NCBI GenBank assembly: GCA_900548705.1
Contig: URLF01000014.1
Location: forward strand, 1-38,875
DNA from: an uncultured Porphyromonadaceae bacterium
GTDB lineage: Bacteria > Bacteroidota > Bacteroidia > Bacteroidales > Muribaculaceae
Length of the DNA stretch: 38,875 nt
Reading direction: 5' to 3'
Part shown: one piece after another, positions 15,919-24,798 of the stretch
How the letters are laid out: each line of letters starts with the position of its first letter
Numbering within the stretch: the stretch's first letter is position 1
Translations under genes and position numbers: made by a program
Notes under the pieces: model-generated
Told to the model about the DNA's origin: nothing
Database searches by the model: none
Seen by the model: only the letters and a program-made list of their open reading frames with translations

Positions 15919-16971
15919 ATGAAACTTTCACAGTTCAAGTTCAAGCTTCCCGAAGCTCTTATCGCCCAGACTCCGTCGATTCACCGTGACGAATGCCGCC
16001 TGATGGTCGTACACCGCAAGACTGGAGAAATCGAGCATAAGGAATTCAAAGATGTCATCCAGTATTTCGACGATGGCGACGTGATGGTTTTCAACGATAC
16101 CAAGGTGTTCCCAGCCCGTCTTTACGGTAACAAGGAGAAGACCGGTGCCCGTATCGAAGTGTTTTTGCTCAGGGAGCTGAATCCCGAGCATAAACTTTGG
16201 GATGTGCTTGTGGAACCGGCGCGTAAAATCCGTATCGGCAACAAGCTTTATTTCGGAGAAGATGAGTCGATGGTGGCCGAGGTGATTGACAACACGACCT
16301 CCCGTGGCCGTACACTCCGTTTCCTTTACGACGGCCCTCACGAGGAATTCAAGGGTGCGCTGTACGCCCTGGGCCAGACTCCGCTTCCCGAGTATATCAA
16401 GCGTGAGGCCAATGAGGAGGATGCCGAGGCATATCAGACAATCTTCGCCAAGAACGAGGGGGCAGTTGTTGCTCCTTCTGCCGGTATACATTTCAGCCGT
16501 GAGTTGCTGAAACGACTTGAAATCAAGGGTGTGGAGCAGGGATTTCTTACCGTGCATTGCGGACTCGGAGCATTCCGCGAGATTGATGTGGAAGACCTTA
16601 CCAAGCACCGTATGGACTCCGAGGACATGTCTGTAACCGAAGGACTTGTGGAGATGGTCAACCACGCCAAGGACAATGGCAAACAGGTATGCGCCGTCGG
16701 CACCTCCACTCTGCGCGGTATCGCCAGCGCGGTAAGCATGGGGGGGCATATGAAGACTTACACCGGATGGACAAACAAGTTCATCTTCCCTCCCTACGAC
16801 TTCACCGTCAGCACCGCCCTCATTACCGGCTTCCATATGCCTTACTCCACGATGCTGATGATGGTATGCGCCTTTGGCGGCTATGAACTCATCATGAAAG
16901 CATATGATGTGGCCGTTAAGGAGGGATACAAGTTCGGCGCATACGGCGACGCTATGCTGATTATCGACTGA
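15919..16971 (+). CDS. queA: S-adenosylmethionine:tRNA ribosyltransferase-isomerase QueA
   Basis: A 350-residue cytoplasmic enzyme of queuosine biosynthesis. It transfers and isomerises the ribosyl group of SAM onto 7-aminomethyl-7-deazaguanine at tRNA position 34, giving epoxyqueuosine. MKLSQFKFKLPEALIAQTP, VMVFNDTKVFPARLYG, PLPEYIKREAN, APSAGIHFS and VGTSTLRGIAS are all family blocks, and the length is normal. The ATG at 15919 lies 56 bases after truB. The order uppP-truB-queA is conserved in Bacteroidetes. Confidence 0.97.
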   Translation: MKLSQFKFKLPEALIAQTPSIHRDECRLMVVHRKTGEIEHKEFKDVIQYFDDGDVMVFNDTKVFPARLYGNKEKTGARIEVFLLRELNPEHKLWDVLVEPARKIRIGNKLYFGEDESMVAEVIDNTTSRGRTLRFLYDGPHEEFKGALYALGQTPLPEYIKREANEEDAEAYQTIFAKNEGAVVAPSAGIHFSRELLKRLEIKGVEQGFLTVHCGLGAFREIDVEDLTKHRMDSEDMSVTEGLVEMVNHAKDNGKQVCAVGTSTLRGIASAVSMGGHMKTYTGWTNKFIFPPYDFTVSTALITGFHMPYSTMLMMVCAFGGYELIMKAYDVAVKEGYKFGAYGDAMLIID

Positions 16972-16984
16972 TATTCTATCGATT

Positions 16985-17503
16985 ATGATTATCGAAGAGA
17001 GAGAAAGCCGTCGCGAAAGGGTCATTGAGGCCGGACGGCGTATGATGACCGCGGCCCGTACCGCCCCGAAAGCGAAAGGTGTTGACATCCTTGAATGTTG
17101 CCTGCTGACAGGCGATGACATCAAACATCTTTCGGAGGTGATGATGCAGCTTTATGAAGAGACCGGCCGCCCGGTCTACAAGCGTGACAGCGCCAACATC
17201 CTCCAGGCCGACTGTGTGCTGGTCATCGCCACCCGTTCCCAGATGATGGGACTCAATTGTGGCCATTGCGGCTTCCCTTCCTGCGGCGATAAACCGGCGA
17301 ATGTCCCCTGTGCGTTCAATCCCACTGACGTGGGCATAGCGATTGGATCGGCTGTGGCCACCGCTGCCGACGAGAGGGTTGATACGCGTGTGATGTTCTC
17401 CGCAGGAATGGGAGCCGAGCGTATGGGGCTTCTCCCCGGCTGCTCCCAGTATTTCGCCATCCCGGTATCGGCCTCATCCAAATCCCCCTTCTTCGACCGC
17501 TGA
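16985..17503 (+). CDS. DUF2148 (ferredoxin-like) protein
   Basis: A 172-residue cytoplasmic protein. The N-terminal half is a conserved helical region (RMMTAARTAPKAKGVD). The middle has a cysteine cluster, NCGHCGFPSCGDKPANVPCAF, matching the DUF2148 ferredoxin-domain pattern, and the C-terminus reads MFSAGMGAERMGLLPGC. The cysteines could hold an iron-sulfur cluster. It starts 13 bases after queA and ends 21 bases from the convergent comF-like gene. Function unknown; a link to queuosine synthesis is only suggested by position. Confidence 0.85.
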   Translation: MIIEERESRRERVIEAGRRMMTAARTAPKAKGVDILECCLLTGDDIKHLSEVMMQLYEETGRPVYKRDSANILQADCVLVIATRSQMMGLNCGHCGFPSCGDKPANVPCAFNPTDVGIAIGSAVATAADERVDTRVMFSAGMGAERMGLLPGCSQYFAIPVSASSKSPFFDR

Positions 17504-17524
17504 TTTCCCCGGATTTGGTGTTAG

Positions 17525-18292
17525 TTACATACCGAGACGGGTTGCGGCCAAAGAGAGAATTGACAGGCGGAGTCCCGGAACCGCCTGGTGGAGGACACGC
17601 GCACATGACAAGATTGTCGAACCGGTGGTTATAACGTCATCGACAAGAAGGATATGCCGACCTTTCAGACAGTCAGCTTCGATTACTTTGAACACATCAA
17701 GGGACGCCGACCGGCGTTCCTTTCCTGTTTTATGGGTCTGGGTTGTGTGGCTTTTGGAGGCCCGGAGGTTGTAGACTATCGGTAAGCCGGATATTTCACT
17801 TATTCCACGGGCTATGTAGTCGGTCTGGTTGTAACCCCGGCGCAGCCTTTTCAGCCAGTGGATTGGCACCGGCATAATCAGATCTATGTCATCGAAAAAA
17901 CCGGATGGACGGAGTTCCCGGGCAAAACTGCGGGCAAGTTCCCGGTTGATTGCAGGCCGTCCGTTGTATTTCGCGTCGCGAATCAGCTGACTGTAAGGAC
18001 TGATGTTCTTGTAAAAGAAGTATGAGGCCGATTTCTCTATGGGAGCATTTATGTCGACAAGTTTGTGAAGCAGCTGGTTGTCATCACTAAGATGATAAGA
18101 GGTGCGGGGTATGTTCCTCAGGCATTCAAGACATAGTAGAGACTCACCTTTGACCAGCGCCTTATGACATACCGGACAACATACCGGAAACAGCATCCGG
18201 GAGAAGTCGAATGCCATATCTTTGCTCATATGCCAAAATTTTTGCCTGAATCCTTTGGCGAAGAGACTGCCCGGTTTGCTGGAAAGGTTCAT
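17525..18292 (-). CDS. ComF-family phosphoribosyltransferase-like protein
   Basis: A 255-residue protein with an N-terminal zinc-binding cluster (CCPVCHKAL, then CLECL) and a C-terminal phosphoribosyltransferase domain with the PRPP motif ILLVDDVITTGST. This is the ComF layout. In competent bacteria ComF helps take up or process single-stranded DNA. Its role in non-competent Bacteroidales is not established. The start ATG overlaps the recX stop (ATGA, 18289-18292), indicating translational coupling. It is the last gene of the long minus-strand run and converges on the DUF2148 gene. Confidence 0.88.
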   Translation of the reverse strand: MNLSSKPGSLFAKGFRQKFWHMSKDMAFDFSRMLFPVCCPVCHKALVKGESLLCLECLRNIPRTSYHLSDDNQLLHKLVDINAPIEKSASYFFYKNISPYSQLIRDAKYNGRPAINRELARSFARELRPSGFFDDIDLIMPVPIHWLKRLRRGYNQTDYIARGISEISGLPIVYNLRASKSHTTQTHKTGKERRSASLDVFKVIEADCLKGRHILLVDDVITTGSTILSCARVLHQAVPGLRLSILSLAATRLGM

Positions 18293-18795
18293 GAATCCTC
18301 ACCCCAGGTTGACGGAGATTTGACAATCCTGGCGACAAGCGACGACTCGAAACCACGGCTAAGTCCGGCACGGTACAGTTTGGTGCGCCCCTCATAGGTG
18401 TAACCTTCCTTTACTCCACGCGCTTTGGCCATCAGGAACTCTCGGGCGACATCTTCATATTCCTCCTCGTCAATCCCGTCAAACGCCTCGTCAATCACCT
18501 CCGCCGGAATCCTTTTCGCTTTCAAGGCGATGGCAATCTTCATTCGTCCCCATTTGTTATAGAGCAGTTTGTCGCGCACAAAGGCTGAGGCAAAACGTGA
18601 GTCATCGAAAAAACGCCGTTTCCCGAGTGAGTCGAGAATCCTCTCGCATTCGTCAGGGAACATTCCCCACTTGCGGAGCTTCTCAAGCAATTCATGGCGG
18701 CAATGTTCTCCGGCCGCGCAGAGTGATTCAAGCCGTTGCAGGGCTGTTTCCTCAGATATTTTCTTTTTTGGCCGAAAGGAAGCGTTGCTTGCCAT
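18289..18795 (-). CDS. recX: regulatory protein RecX
   Basis: A 168-residue, highly charged helical protein of the RecX family, which restrains RecA filaments. CRHELLEKLRKWGM, RRFFDDSRFASAFVRDKLLYNKWG and KIAIALKAKRIP match its three-helix repeats. The ATG at 18795 is used, giving a 44-base overlap with prmC; a GTG nine bases upstream is less likely. The stop overlaps the start of comF. recA is not nearby. Confidence 0.9.
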   Translation of the reverse strand: MASNASFRPKKKISEETALQRLESLCAAGEHCRHELLEKLRKWGMFPDECERILDSLGKRRFFDDSRFASAFVRDKLLYNKWGRMKIAIALKAKRIPAEVIDEAFDGIDEEEYEDVAREFLMAKARGVKEGYTYEGRTKLYRAGLSRGFESSLVARIVKSPSTWGEDS

Positions 18796-19669
18796 ATGTG
18801 TCACGGATTAAGGTCACCTCTGTGAAACCGAGCGTTTGCGCTTTTTGGCGAAGCTCGGAGGCGTAATCAGGGTTTATCTCAAAGTATATCCTCCCGCCGG
18901 GGACAAGTAAATCCCCCTTGGCGCTTTCAAGGATAGCATTATAGAACCGCAAAGGGTCAGAATCGGGTACGAACAGAGCCAGTGCCGGTTCATAATCAAG
19001 CACATTTGCCTCCATATGTTGCTTCTCCTTTTCGGCGATATATGGAGGATTGCTGACGATGATATCGAATTGCCTGTTGTCGAGTCCGGCGGGGAGGGTA
19101 AGTATGTCGGCATTGATGAAATCCACACCTGCGTGTAGCTGACGGCTGTTTTCCTGCGCCACGGCCAGGGCCGGACGGCTGATGTCGATAGCTGTCACCT
19201 GCGGGAAAAGAAGATTTCGGGAGAGAGCGATGGCGATGCATCCCGAGCCCGTCCCTGCATCAAGTACACGAAGGTCTTTTCCCGGATTCTCTTTCACGAT
19301 GATATCCACCAGTTCGGCGGTCTCGGGACGCGGGATAAGGGTGTCGCGGGTCACTTTCAGCTTCATTCCGTAGAAGTCGGCATTGCCAAAAATCTGCTGG
19401 ATAGGTTCGTCAGCCAGCAGCCTGTCGATGATTCCCGAGATTTTTCCGGTTATGAACTCACTTACCGGTTCATCCTGACGGATTGCGATTTCTACCGGAT
19501 TCCATCCCTTCAGATTCTCGAAGATGATGCGCGACATCTCCCTGGCTTCCCCCCGTCCATATTTGGGTTCGAGGCGGCTGATAATCCACGCAATCACTGA
19601 TTTCAGTGGGGTGGAGGATTCGGTCGGTTGATTGTTGATGGTTTCCATATCTTTAATAACACGCTTCAT
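18752..19669 (-). CDS. prmC: peptide chain release factor N5-glutamine methyltransferase PrmC
   Basis: A SAM-dependent methyltransferase that modifies the GGQ glutamine of release factors RF1/RF2. The helical N-terminal domain is followed by TLIPRPETAELVDI, the SAM-binding loop LDAGTGSGCIAIAL (about residues 136-149) and the catalytic NPPY (about 207-210). The C-terminus carries GGRIYFEINPDYASELR. Starts at ATG 19669 or ATG 19648 are both possible; neither has a clear ribosome site. The longer is given, 305 residues, slightly above usual because of a polar N-terminal extension. recX overlaps its end. Confidence 0.93.
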   Translation of the reverse strand: MKRVIKDMETINNQPTESSTPLKSVIAWIISRLEPKYGRGEAREMSRIIFENLKGWNPVEIAIRQDEPVSEFITGKISGIIDRLLADEPIQQIFGNADFYGMKLKVTRDTLIPRPETAELVDIIVKENPGKDLRVLDAGTGSGCIAIALSRNLLFPQVTAIDISRPALAVAQENSRQLHAGVDFINADILTLPAGLDNRQFDIIVSNPPYIAEKEKQHMEANVLDYEPALALFVPDSDPLRFYNAILESAKGDLLVPGGRIYFEINPDYASELRQKAQTLGFTEVTLIRDTYGKQRFLSAKKENI

Positions 19670-19701
19670 CACAATCCGGCGGGAGCGGACTGACTGTTTT
19701 G

Positions 19702-20706
19702 TCAGATTTCAATCAGATGGTCGGCCTTGAAATCGCGGATAGCGCGGGTGCCTATCACCTCGTCCCATCTCATGGGGGAAATGCCGTTGCCCGGACGTTT
19801 CACCGTCAGGTTCTCCTCCGTGAGGAGTTCTCCGGCCTGTATGTCGCGGGCGGCGATGATGCTTTTGCGCGCTATCTCGATGTTGGGGCGTTCGGAGCCG
19901 GAGACATGCTTCTCGCCGTTTCCGATGGCCTGTTCTATGTTGCGGATTGCGCAGACCATAGCTTTTAGTTCGGCCGGGTCAAGCGATGCGCGATGGTCGG
20001 GGCCGGGCAGGGATTTGTCAAGAGTGAAATGCTTCTCGATAATCGAAGCCCCCATTGCAACAGCGGCCACAGGCACCTCAATGCCGACAGTATGGTCGCT
20101 ATAACCCACCATTCCGGGATGTAAGGAGCGCAGTTGCTCCATCGCCCTGAGGTTGACATCACGCATTGGGGTGGGATATTGGGTGTTGCAATGCAGCAGG
20201 GATATATCTTTGCGAGGTATGCCGCCGGATTGGAGAACAGCCATGGCGGCCTCTATCTCGGGCATCTCCGACATCCCGGTCGAGAGTATTACCTTGCCAC
20301 CCTTTGACGCAATCTTGCGCAGATAGGGGAGGTTGGTGATTTCTCCGGATGGTATTTTCCAGTAATCCATCCCCAGGGATGCGAGGCAATCTATCGAAAC
20401 CAGGTCGAAGGGGGTGGACATGAATCCTATCCCGACTTCGCGACACAATTGTGACAAAGGAAGGTAGTCGTCAAGACGCAGATGAATCTTGCGGCACATC
20501 TCCAGTTGGCTCTCATTGTTGCCGGTGGTCTCTTTCTGATACTCGGCTTTGGGAGCTACTGAGGATATGACAAGTTCGGGAACCGCTGTCTGGAATTTCA
20601 CATAGTCGGCTCCGGCTTCCTTGGCGGCGTAAACCATATCCACCGCACGTTGGTAGTCGCCATTGTGGTTCACGCCGGCTTCGGCGATGATTATGACGTT
20701 GTTCAT
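19702..20706 (-). CDS. neuB: NeuB/LegI-type nonulosonic acid synthase
   Basis: A 334-residue enzyme that condenses PEP with a six-carbon amino sugar to form a sialic acid-like nine-carbon acid. IIIAEAGVNHNGDYQRA, DYVKFQT, KIPSGEITNLPYLRKIA and GYSDHTVG are NeuB barrel motifs. The C-terminal SAF (antifreeze-like) domain ends RAIRDFKADHLIEI. The ATG at 20706 begins the conserved region, although the frame opens further upstream over the previous gene. A legB gene in the same run suggests the product may be legionaminic rather than neuraminic acid, so LegI may be the better name. A CMP-sugar synthetase is not present in the window. Confidence 0.9.
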   Translation of the reverse strand: MNNVIIIAEAGVNHNGDYQRAVDMVYAAKEAGADYVKFQTAVPELVISSVAPKAEYQKETTGNNESQLEMCRKIHLRLDDYLPLSQLCREVGIGFMSTPFDLVSIDCLASLGMDYWKIPSGEITNLPYLRKIASKGGKVILSTGMSEMPEIEAAMAVLQSGGIPRKDISLLHCNTQYPTPMRDVNLRAMEQLRSLHPGMVGYSDHTVGIEVPVAAVAMGASIIEKHFTLDKSLPGPDHRASLDPAELKAMVCAIRNIEQAIGNGEKHVSGSERPNIEIARKSIIAARDIQAGELLTEENLTVKRPGNGISPMRWDEVIGTRAIRDFKADHLIEI

Positions 20707-20717
20707 ATGTTGGTTGG

Positions 20718-21662
20718 TCATTTGTCTTGGCATGTTGCCATATCGAATGCCACTTCGGAAAGATAGCGGCAAATACGGATCTGGCTTTTCCAGTTGTCAC
20801 AGGGTGACAGCGGCATATTCAGGGTGTCGCGCAGGATGAATTCCGGGAGGTCGGCCCCCGCGTGGCAGGCACATACCGCTCCTCCGCCAAGGCGGGGATT
20901 GATTTCCATCAGCATGAGCCGGTTGTCACGGAGATCGCGCAGCATCTGTATCGTCACCGCTCCTCGAAGTCCGGTCGCCGCCAAGGTCTCACGGGCCAAC
21001 CGCTCGACCTCCTCGTCGCGGAAGGTCTCGGTCACGGATGCCTCACCCCCCTGTATCTCGATGCGGTAGCGGGGAACGGCGGCGATGATTTCCCCGGCGA
21101 GGGAGACGTAGCAGTCTACGGTAATCTCCTTCCTCGGGGATATATATTCCTGCAACAGATATTCCGATGGATTGGGGAGCGCGTTTAGTTCATTCTCGTC
21201 AGCGATGATTCGTATCCCTTTGGATGCCGAGCCAAAGCGAGGCTTGGCTATCAGGGGGAATCCTTGACGGGATGGAACCGACAAACCGTTTTCACGGAAA
21301 AAGCGGTCAGCTTCTATCTTGTCGAACATGCGGGCGGACGCCTCGGCCGGACCGACAGGTACTGTGACATCGCCATACATGTCGCGGTAACGGGCCGCGA
21401 CCTCGACAGCTCCATCGACAAACGGTATCATCAAATCGATACCATAGGCCGACACTTTCGAATGCAGGTCGTCATATATTTCCGGGCCTCCCCATTTGAG
21501 TCCGGTCAAAATCCCGGCGACGGAAGCGATGGGAACTTCCCGTGACAGTTCGTAGCTGAAAATTTCCACCTCGATACCCAGACGATGTCCGGCCGAAATG
21601 AATTTTTCGGCCATAGAGACGCGCTTGGCTCCTCCGAGAAAAAGAATCCTGATCTTTCTCAT
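20718..21662 (-). CDS. ATP-grasp family protein in nonulosonate gene set
   Basis: A 314-residue protein with a pre-ATP-grasp N-terminus (RKIRILFLGGAKRVSMAEKFI) and a carbamoyl-phosphate-synthase-like ATP-grasp domain: FPLIAKPRFGSASKGIRII for the phosphate-binding loop, LLQEYISPRKEITVDCYV, and LMLMEINPRLGGGA with the metal ligands E and N. ATP-grasp enzymes ligate a carboxylate to an amine or thiol. Here the likely substrate is an amino acid or the sugar-derived acid made by the neighbours, but this is inferred. It lies between legB and neuB with an 11-base gap to neuB. The ATG at 21662 is used; a GTG at 21671 overlaps legB. Confidence 0.85.
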   Translation of the reverse strand: MRKIRILFLGGAKRVSMAEKFISAGHRLGIEVEIFSYELSREVPIASVAGILTGLKWGGPEIYDDLHSKVSAYGIDLMIPFVDGAVEVAARYRDMYGDVTVPVGPAEASARMFDKIEADRFFRENGLSVPSRQGFPLIAKPRFGSASKGIRIIADENELNALPNPSEYLLQEYISPRKEITVDCYVSLAGEIIAAVPRYRIEIQGGEASVTETFRDEEVERLARETLAATGLRGAVTIQMLRDLRDNRLMLMEINPRLGGGAVCACHAGADLPEFILRDTLNMPLSPCDNWKSQIRICRYLSEVAFDMATCQDK

Positions 21663-21667
21663 CGTGG

Positions 21668-22657
21668 TCACTGGTTGTAGATGTCCGACTTATAGCGTGA
21701 GAGATTCCCGCTGCCGGTGAACCAGTCGATAGTTCGTGCCAACCCCTCTCGCAGTGTAACCTGCGGCCGCCATGAGGTGAGGGTGGTGATTTTTGTGTTG
21801 TCGCCGCAAAGTCTGAACACCTCGCTTTTGGATGGACGCAGACGCGCAGGGTCAACCACATACTCCACATCCGCCTCCATCAGTTCGGCGATAAGACGCA
21901 GTGTCTCAGCCATGGTGACCTCCGTACCGGTGGCGATGTTGATTTCCTCCCCTTCGATACCGTCAGCTTCGGCCAACGCCAGGAAACCACGGCAAGTGTC
22001 CTCGACATAATTGAAGTCGCGGGTGGGGGAGAGGTCTCCGACCTTGATTTTGCGTTCGCCGTTGGCTATCTGTGATATGATAGTGGGAATGATGGCGCGG
22101 GCACTCTGACGGGGGCCATAGGCGTTGAACGGACGTGCTATGACCACCGGTAGGTTGAACGCGTTGAAAAAGCTCTTGGCAATCGCGTCAGCCCCGATTT
22201 TCGTGGCGGAATATGGCGACTGAGGCTGACGGGGATGTTTCTCGTCGATGGGGACATACTGGGCTGTGCCGTAGACCTCGGAGGTGGAGGTGACAATCAA
22301 ACGCCCGGTCTGGAGGTCTTTTGCCGCCTGGCATATGTTGAGCGTCCCTGTGATGTTGGTGTCCACATAGCTCTCGGGAGCGACATAGCTGTAAGGAATC
22401 GCTATGAGGGCCGCGAGGTGGAATATCGTATCCACATCCTTGGCGATATGACGGCAGAAAGCCGCGTCGCGCACATCACCGCAGACAATCTCAAGATTGG
22501 GGTCGGATTTCCCTTCAAGCCATCCCCAGTTGTTGAATGAGTTGTACTGGCAGAGGGCTCTGACCTTGATTCCACGGGAGAGAAGCAAATCGACGAGATG
22601 AGAGCCGATGAAACCGTCTGCTCCGGTCACAAGGGCATGTTGTATGTTGCGTGGCAT
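21668..22657 (-). CDS. legB: NAD-dependent 4,6-dehydratase LegB
   Basis: A 329-residue short-chain dehydrogenase/reductase of the extended class. VTGADGFIGSHLVDLL is the NAD-binding loop, then FHLAALIAIPYSYVAPESYVDTN and the catalytic triad region TSTSEVYG with YSATK. The blocks QYNSFNNWGWLEG and AYGPRQSARAIIPTIISQI closely match LegB, which converts GDP-GlcNAc to the 4-keto-6-deoxy sugar in legionaminic acid synthesis. The other pathway genes (legC aminotransferase, legG, legF, legH) are not in the window. It is close to the ATP-grasp gene downstream and 60 bases from the lipoprotein gene upstream. Confidence 0.9.
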   Translation of the reverse strand: MPRNIQHALVTGADGFIGSHLVDLLLSRGIKVRALCQYNSFNNWGWLEGKSDPNLEIVCGDVRDAAFCRHIAKDVDTIFHLAALIAIPYSYVAPESYVDTNITGTLNICQAAKDLQTGRLIVTSTSEVYGTAQYVPIDEKHPRQPQSPYSATKIGADAIAKSFFNAFNLPVVIARPFNAYGPRQSARAIIPTIISQIANGERKIKVGDLSPTRDFNYVEDTCRGFLALAEADGIEGEEINIATGTEVTMAETLRLIAELMEADVEYVVDPARLRPSKSEVFRLCGDNTKITTLTSWRPQVTLREGLARTIDWFTGSGNLSRYKSDIYNQ

Positions 22658-22717
22658 ATGTTCGTAAAAATTGTTTAATGGGGTGAGACAGAGGGATTAC
22701 GGAGAGAGCCGGGATGG

Positions 22718-23209
22718 TTATCGTTTCCGGAGAACGTATGTGTATTCCGTCGATGTTTCCGGATCGACATATTTCATCGTGCAGTGTTTGCCGGAGACAT
22801 CCGACAGGGTCAGCGTGAAGGGTTTGTCGCCGGGGAAATGCATCGCGCTGAACGAGGTGTATATCAGGCGTCCGCTGGCGTCGCTGTGGGCGAAGTCAAA
22901 TACCATAGTGTTGTCGGTGGGTTGCTTCCATGTACCGAAACAGTAGTAGGTGTCGCGGTCATATCCTTCGGGAGAGATTCTCACCATACGGATTATGTCA
23001 TTCTGGAACTCCCAGAAATAGGTCGGCTCGTAACCTGCTTCCGGCTGGCCGTCAACCTTGATTTCCATGACCTGCCATTTCCCGAACCAGTTGCCGATGT
23101 CTCCGTTGTTGCGTGTGCAGCCCTGCAGCAGGGCAACCATAAACAGACAGATTGCAGCGGTCAGGACTTTCGTCGTGGGGAGGTATGTGGTGTTGATTCT
23201 TTTCATCAT
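22718..23209 (-). CDS. lipocalin-like lipoprotein
   Basis: A 163-residue protein with an N-terminal signal and lipobox-like site (FMVALLQGC), then WFGKWQVMEIKVDG, a lipocalin-like opening, followed by alternating beta strands to the C-terminus. It is probably lipidated and held in the inner or outer membrane facing the periplasm or exterior. The start ATG at 23209 overlaps the stop of the Wzi-type gene (ATGA). This suggests it works with that outer-membrane protein, perhaps as a lipid- or glycan-binding partner, but no ligand is known. Confidence 0.72.
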   Translation of the reverse strand: MMKRINTTYLPTTKVLTAAICLFMVALLQGCTRNNGDIGNWFGKWQVMEIKVDGQPEAGYEPTYFWEFQNDIIRMVRISPEGYDRDTYYCFGTWKQPTDNTMVFDFAHSDASGRLIYTSFSAMHFPGDKPFTLTLSDVSGKHCTMKYVDPETSTEYTYVLRKR

Positions 23210-24798
23210 TTTCCAAATAATCTGATGAGTCCGGTATATGAGACTGTGATCATACCGCCGGTAGTGTTGCCGTATAGTTCACCGTGGTCGAGACCGAAGG
23301 CCGCCTTTACCGTCAGGCCCGACAGGGCGCGGGGGGAGTAAGTGGCCTCGGCCATGAACGAAGTGTCATCCTTCGGGGCTATGAACGGGATTCGCCCACT
23401 TCCCCATGATCGGCGGTAGCCGCCGAGGAGGCGGTATGAGACCTCTGAAGAAATCTCCCCTTCCAGACCGATGTGGAATCCACGGATGCGGTTTGATGCG
23501 AATTGCAGGAAGCCGTCGGTGTTGTAAATCGGTGACACAAGAAACGGTGAACCTATAGCCATGCCGTAATTGGCATAAGCGTTGTATTCGTGGTTATAGT
23601 AATAGTCATCCGCACCCTCTGCCCTGTTGGGAATATCGGTGCCGGGCGCGTCATCCGGATCCCAGTGCATGGGACCCGACTGGTTGGTAAAGTCGAGATA
23701 TTCAATTACCGCGCCTGAAATCCAGCCCTTGCGGGCTGCGGTGAACTGCAATCCCCATACGCCGTCGAATCCGTTGAGGAAGCCGACTCCGGAACCATCC
23801 TCCCAAGGTTTCTGCATGTAGCCCTTGATGGTCGAACCGTCGTTGAGGCGGTAGCGCAAGAGGATGTCCCAACTACCGAGCGAGCTGCCTGAATAGTATT
23901 CCAGACCTCCGTCAGTCGGGAGAAGCATTTTGAAGAACTGCTTCACTCCCTTGGAAAATTCTTTGGAATGGGTCATCTTGCCACGGTCGTACCAGGTGGT
24001 TTCCCCGCCGAAGAACGCGCCCACTTGCATACCCACAGTTGCCGAGAAGCGTTCGGCAGGCTTGGTGCGGAAGTAACACCGTTTGTAGCTGTATAACGCA
24101 CCTTGGTTGAGATGGCTGTTGTAATAGTTGTAATGGTCGCGCAGCCAGGCGTTGTCGGTCATCTTGCCGTAAGAAATCTCACCTTGAATCTGAACCCATC
24201 CGTTGGTGAACGGGATGTTCTGGAAATCGTTGAACCCCACTCTTACTTCGGGTATCGGACGCGCGTTGCCGCTCTCCACCAGGTCGCCGCTCGACAGGGT
24301 GGAGCTGAGCAGGGCGGAGGTGTGCTGCTTCATACCGGCCGTCAGGAAGACACCCCGGTAACGGATTTCACCGTAAAGTTGCTGGAGCCATATACGGGAT
24401 GGATGTTCACTGTGGGGCACAAGCCATCCGTTAGTGACCTTCATCCCACCGGGTGCTTCCTCGGGGGAAAAACGCAGGTAATCTGTTGCGGAGGCATATC
24501 CTGTCAGGAAATCCACTCCGAAACCATAGCTGAAACGCTTCTTTGTGTCGGGCTTTTTGTCAAGGGACAGCCTGAGCAGGGCATCTTTGCTTTGAGTAAG
24601 GATGCCATGGTTGTTTGACGCGATGTAATAAGGGGCGAAGTCGCCACTCCCTGCGGCAAAAAATCCTTCGGCGCGGCCTGTCATAGTGAAGCCGTTGCCC
24701 GAGGAACCGTCGGAGTCAGCCGCACTTATCCCTGAGACAGAGCAGGCTGCCGCGAGAAGCAACGCAAGGTTTCGCTTTTGTGATTCAATCCAGTTCAT
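23206..24798 (-). CDS. capsule assembly Wzi-family outer membrane protein
   Basis: A 530-residue protein with an N-terminal signal (RNLALLLAAACSVSGISAAD) and a long beta-rich body with many aromatic-gated strands, ending in an outer-membrane-type strand (GGMITVSYTGLIRLFGK). Blocks such as FAPYYIASNNHGILTQSKDALLRLSL, RIWLQQLYGEIRYRGVFLTAGMKQ and GWVQIQGEISYGKM match Bacteroidetes Wzi-like proteins. Wzi proteins attach or organise capsular polysaccharide at the cell surface. ATGA overlaps with both neighbours (glsB upstream, lipoprotein downstream) imply co-translation. Its genomic tie to glycine-lipid genes is unusual. Confidence 0.87.
   Translation of the reverse strand: MNWIESQKRNLALLLAAACSVSGISAADSDGSSGNGFTMTGRAEGFFAAGSGDFAPYYIASNNHGILTQSKDALLRLSLDKKPDTKKRFSYGFGVDFLTGYASATDYLRFSPEEAPGGMKVTNGWLVPHSEHPSRIWLQQLYGEIRYRGVFLTAGMKQHTSALLSSTLSSGDLVESGNARPIPEVRVGFNDFQNIPFTNGWVQIQGEISYGKMTDNAWLRDHYNYYNSHLNQGALYSYKRCYFRTKPAERFSATVGMQVGAFFGGETTWYDRGKMTHSKEFSKGVKQFFKMLLPTDGGLEYYSGSSLGSWDILLRYRLNDGSTIKGYMQKPWEDGSGVGFLNGFDGVWGLQFTAARKGWISGAVIEYLDFTNQSGPMHWDPDDAPGTDIPNRAEGADDYYYNHEYNAYANYGMAIGSPFLVSPIYNTDGFLQFASNRIRGFHIGLEGEISSEVSYRLLGGYRRSWGSGRIPFIAPKDDTSFMAEATYSPRALSGLTVKAAFGLDHGELYGNTTGGMITVSYTGLIRLFGK

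Noticed and set aside
15928..17124. Long antisense open frame over queA and the DUF2148 gene
   Set aside because: Spans two well-supported genes on the other strand and has no domain signature.
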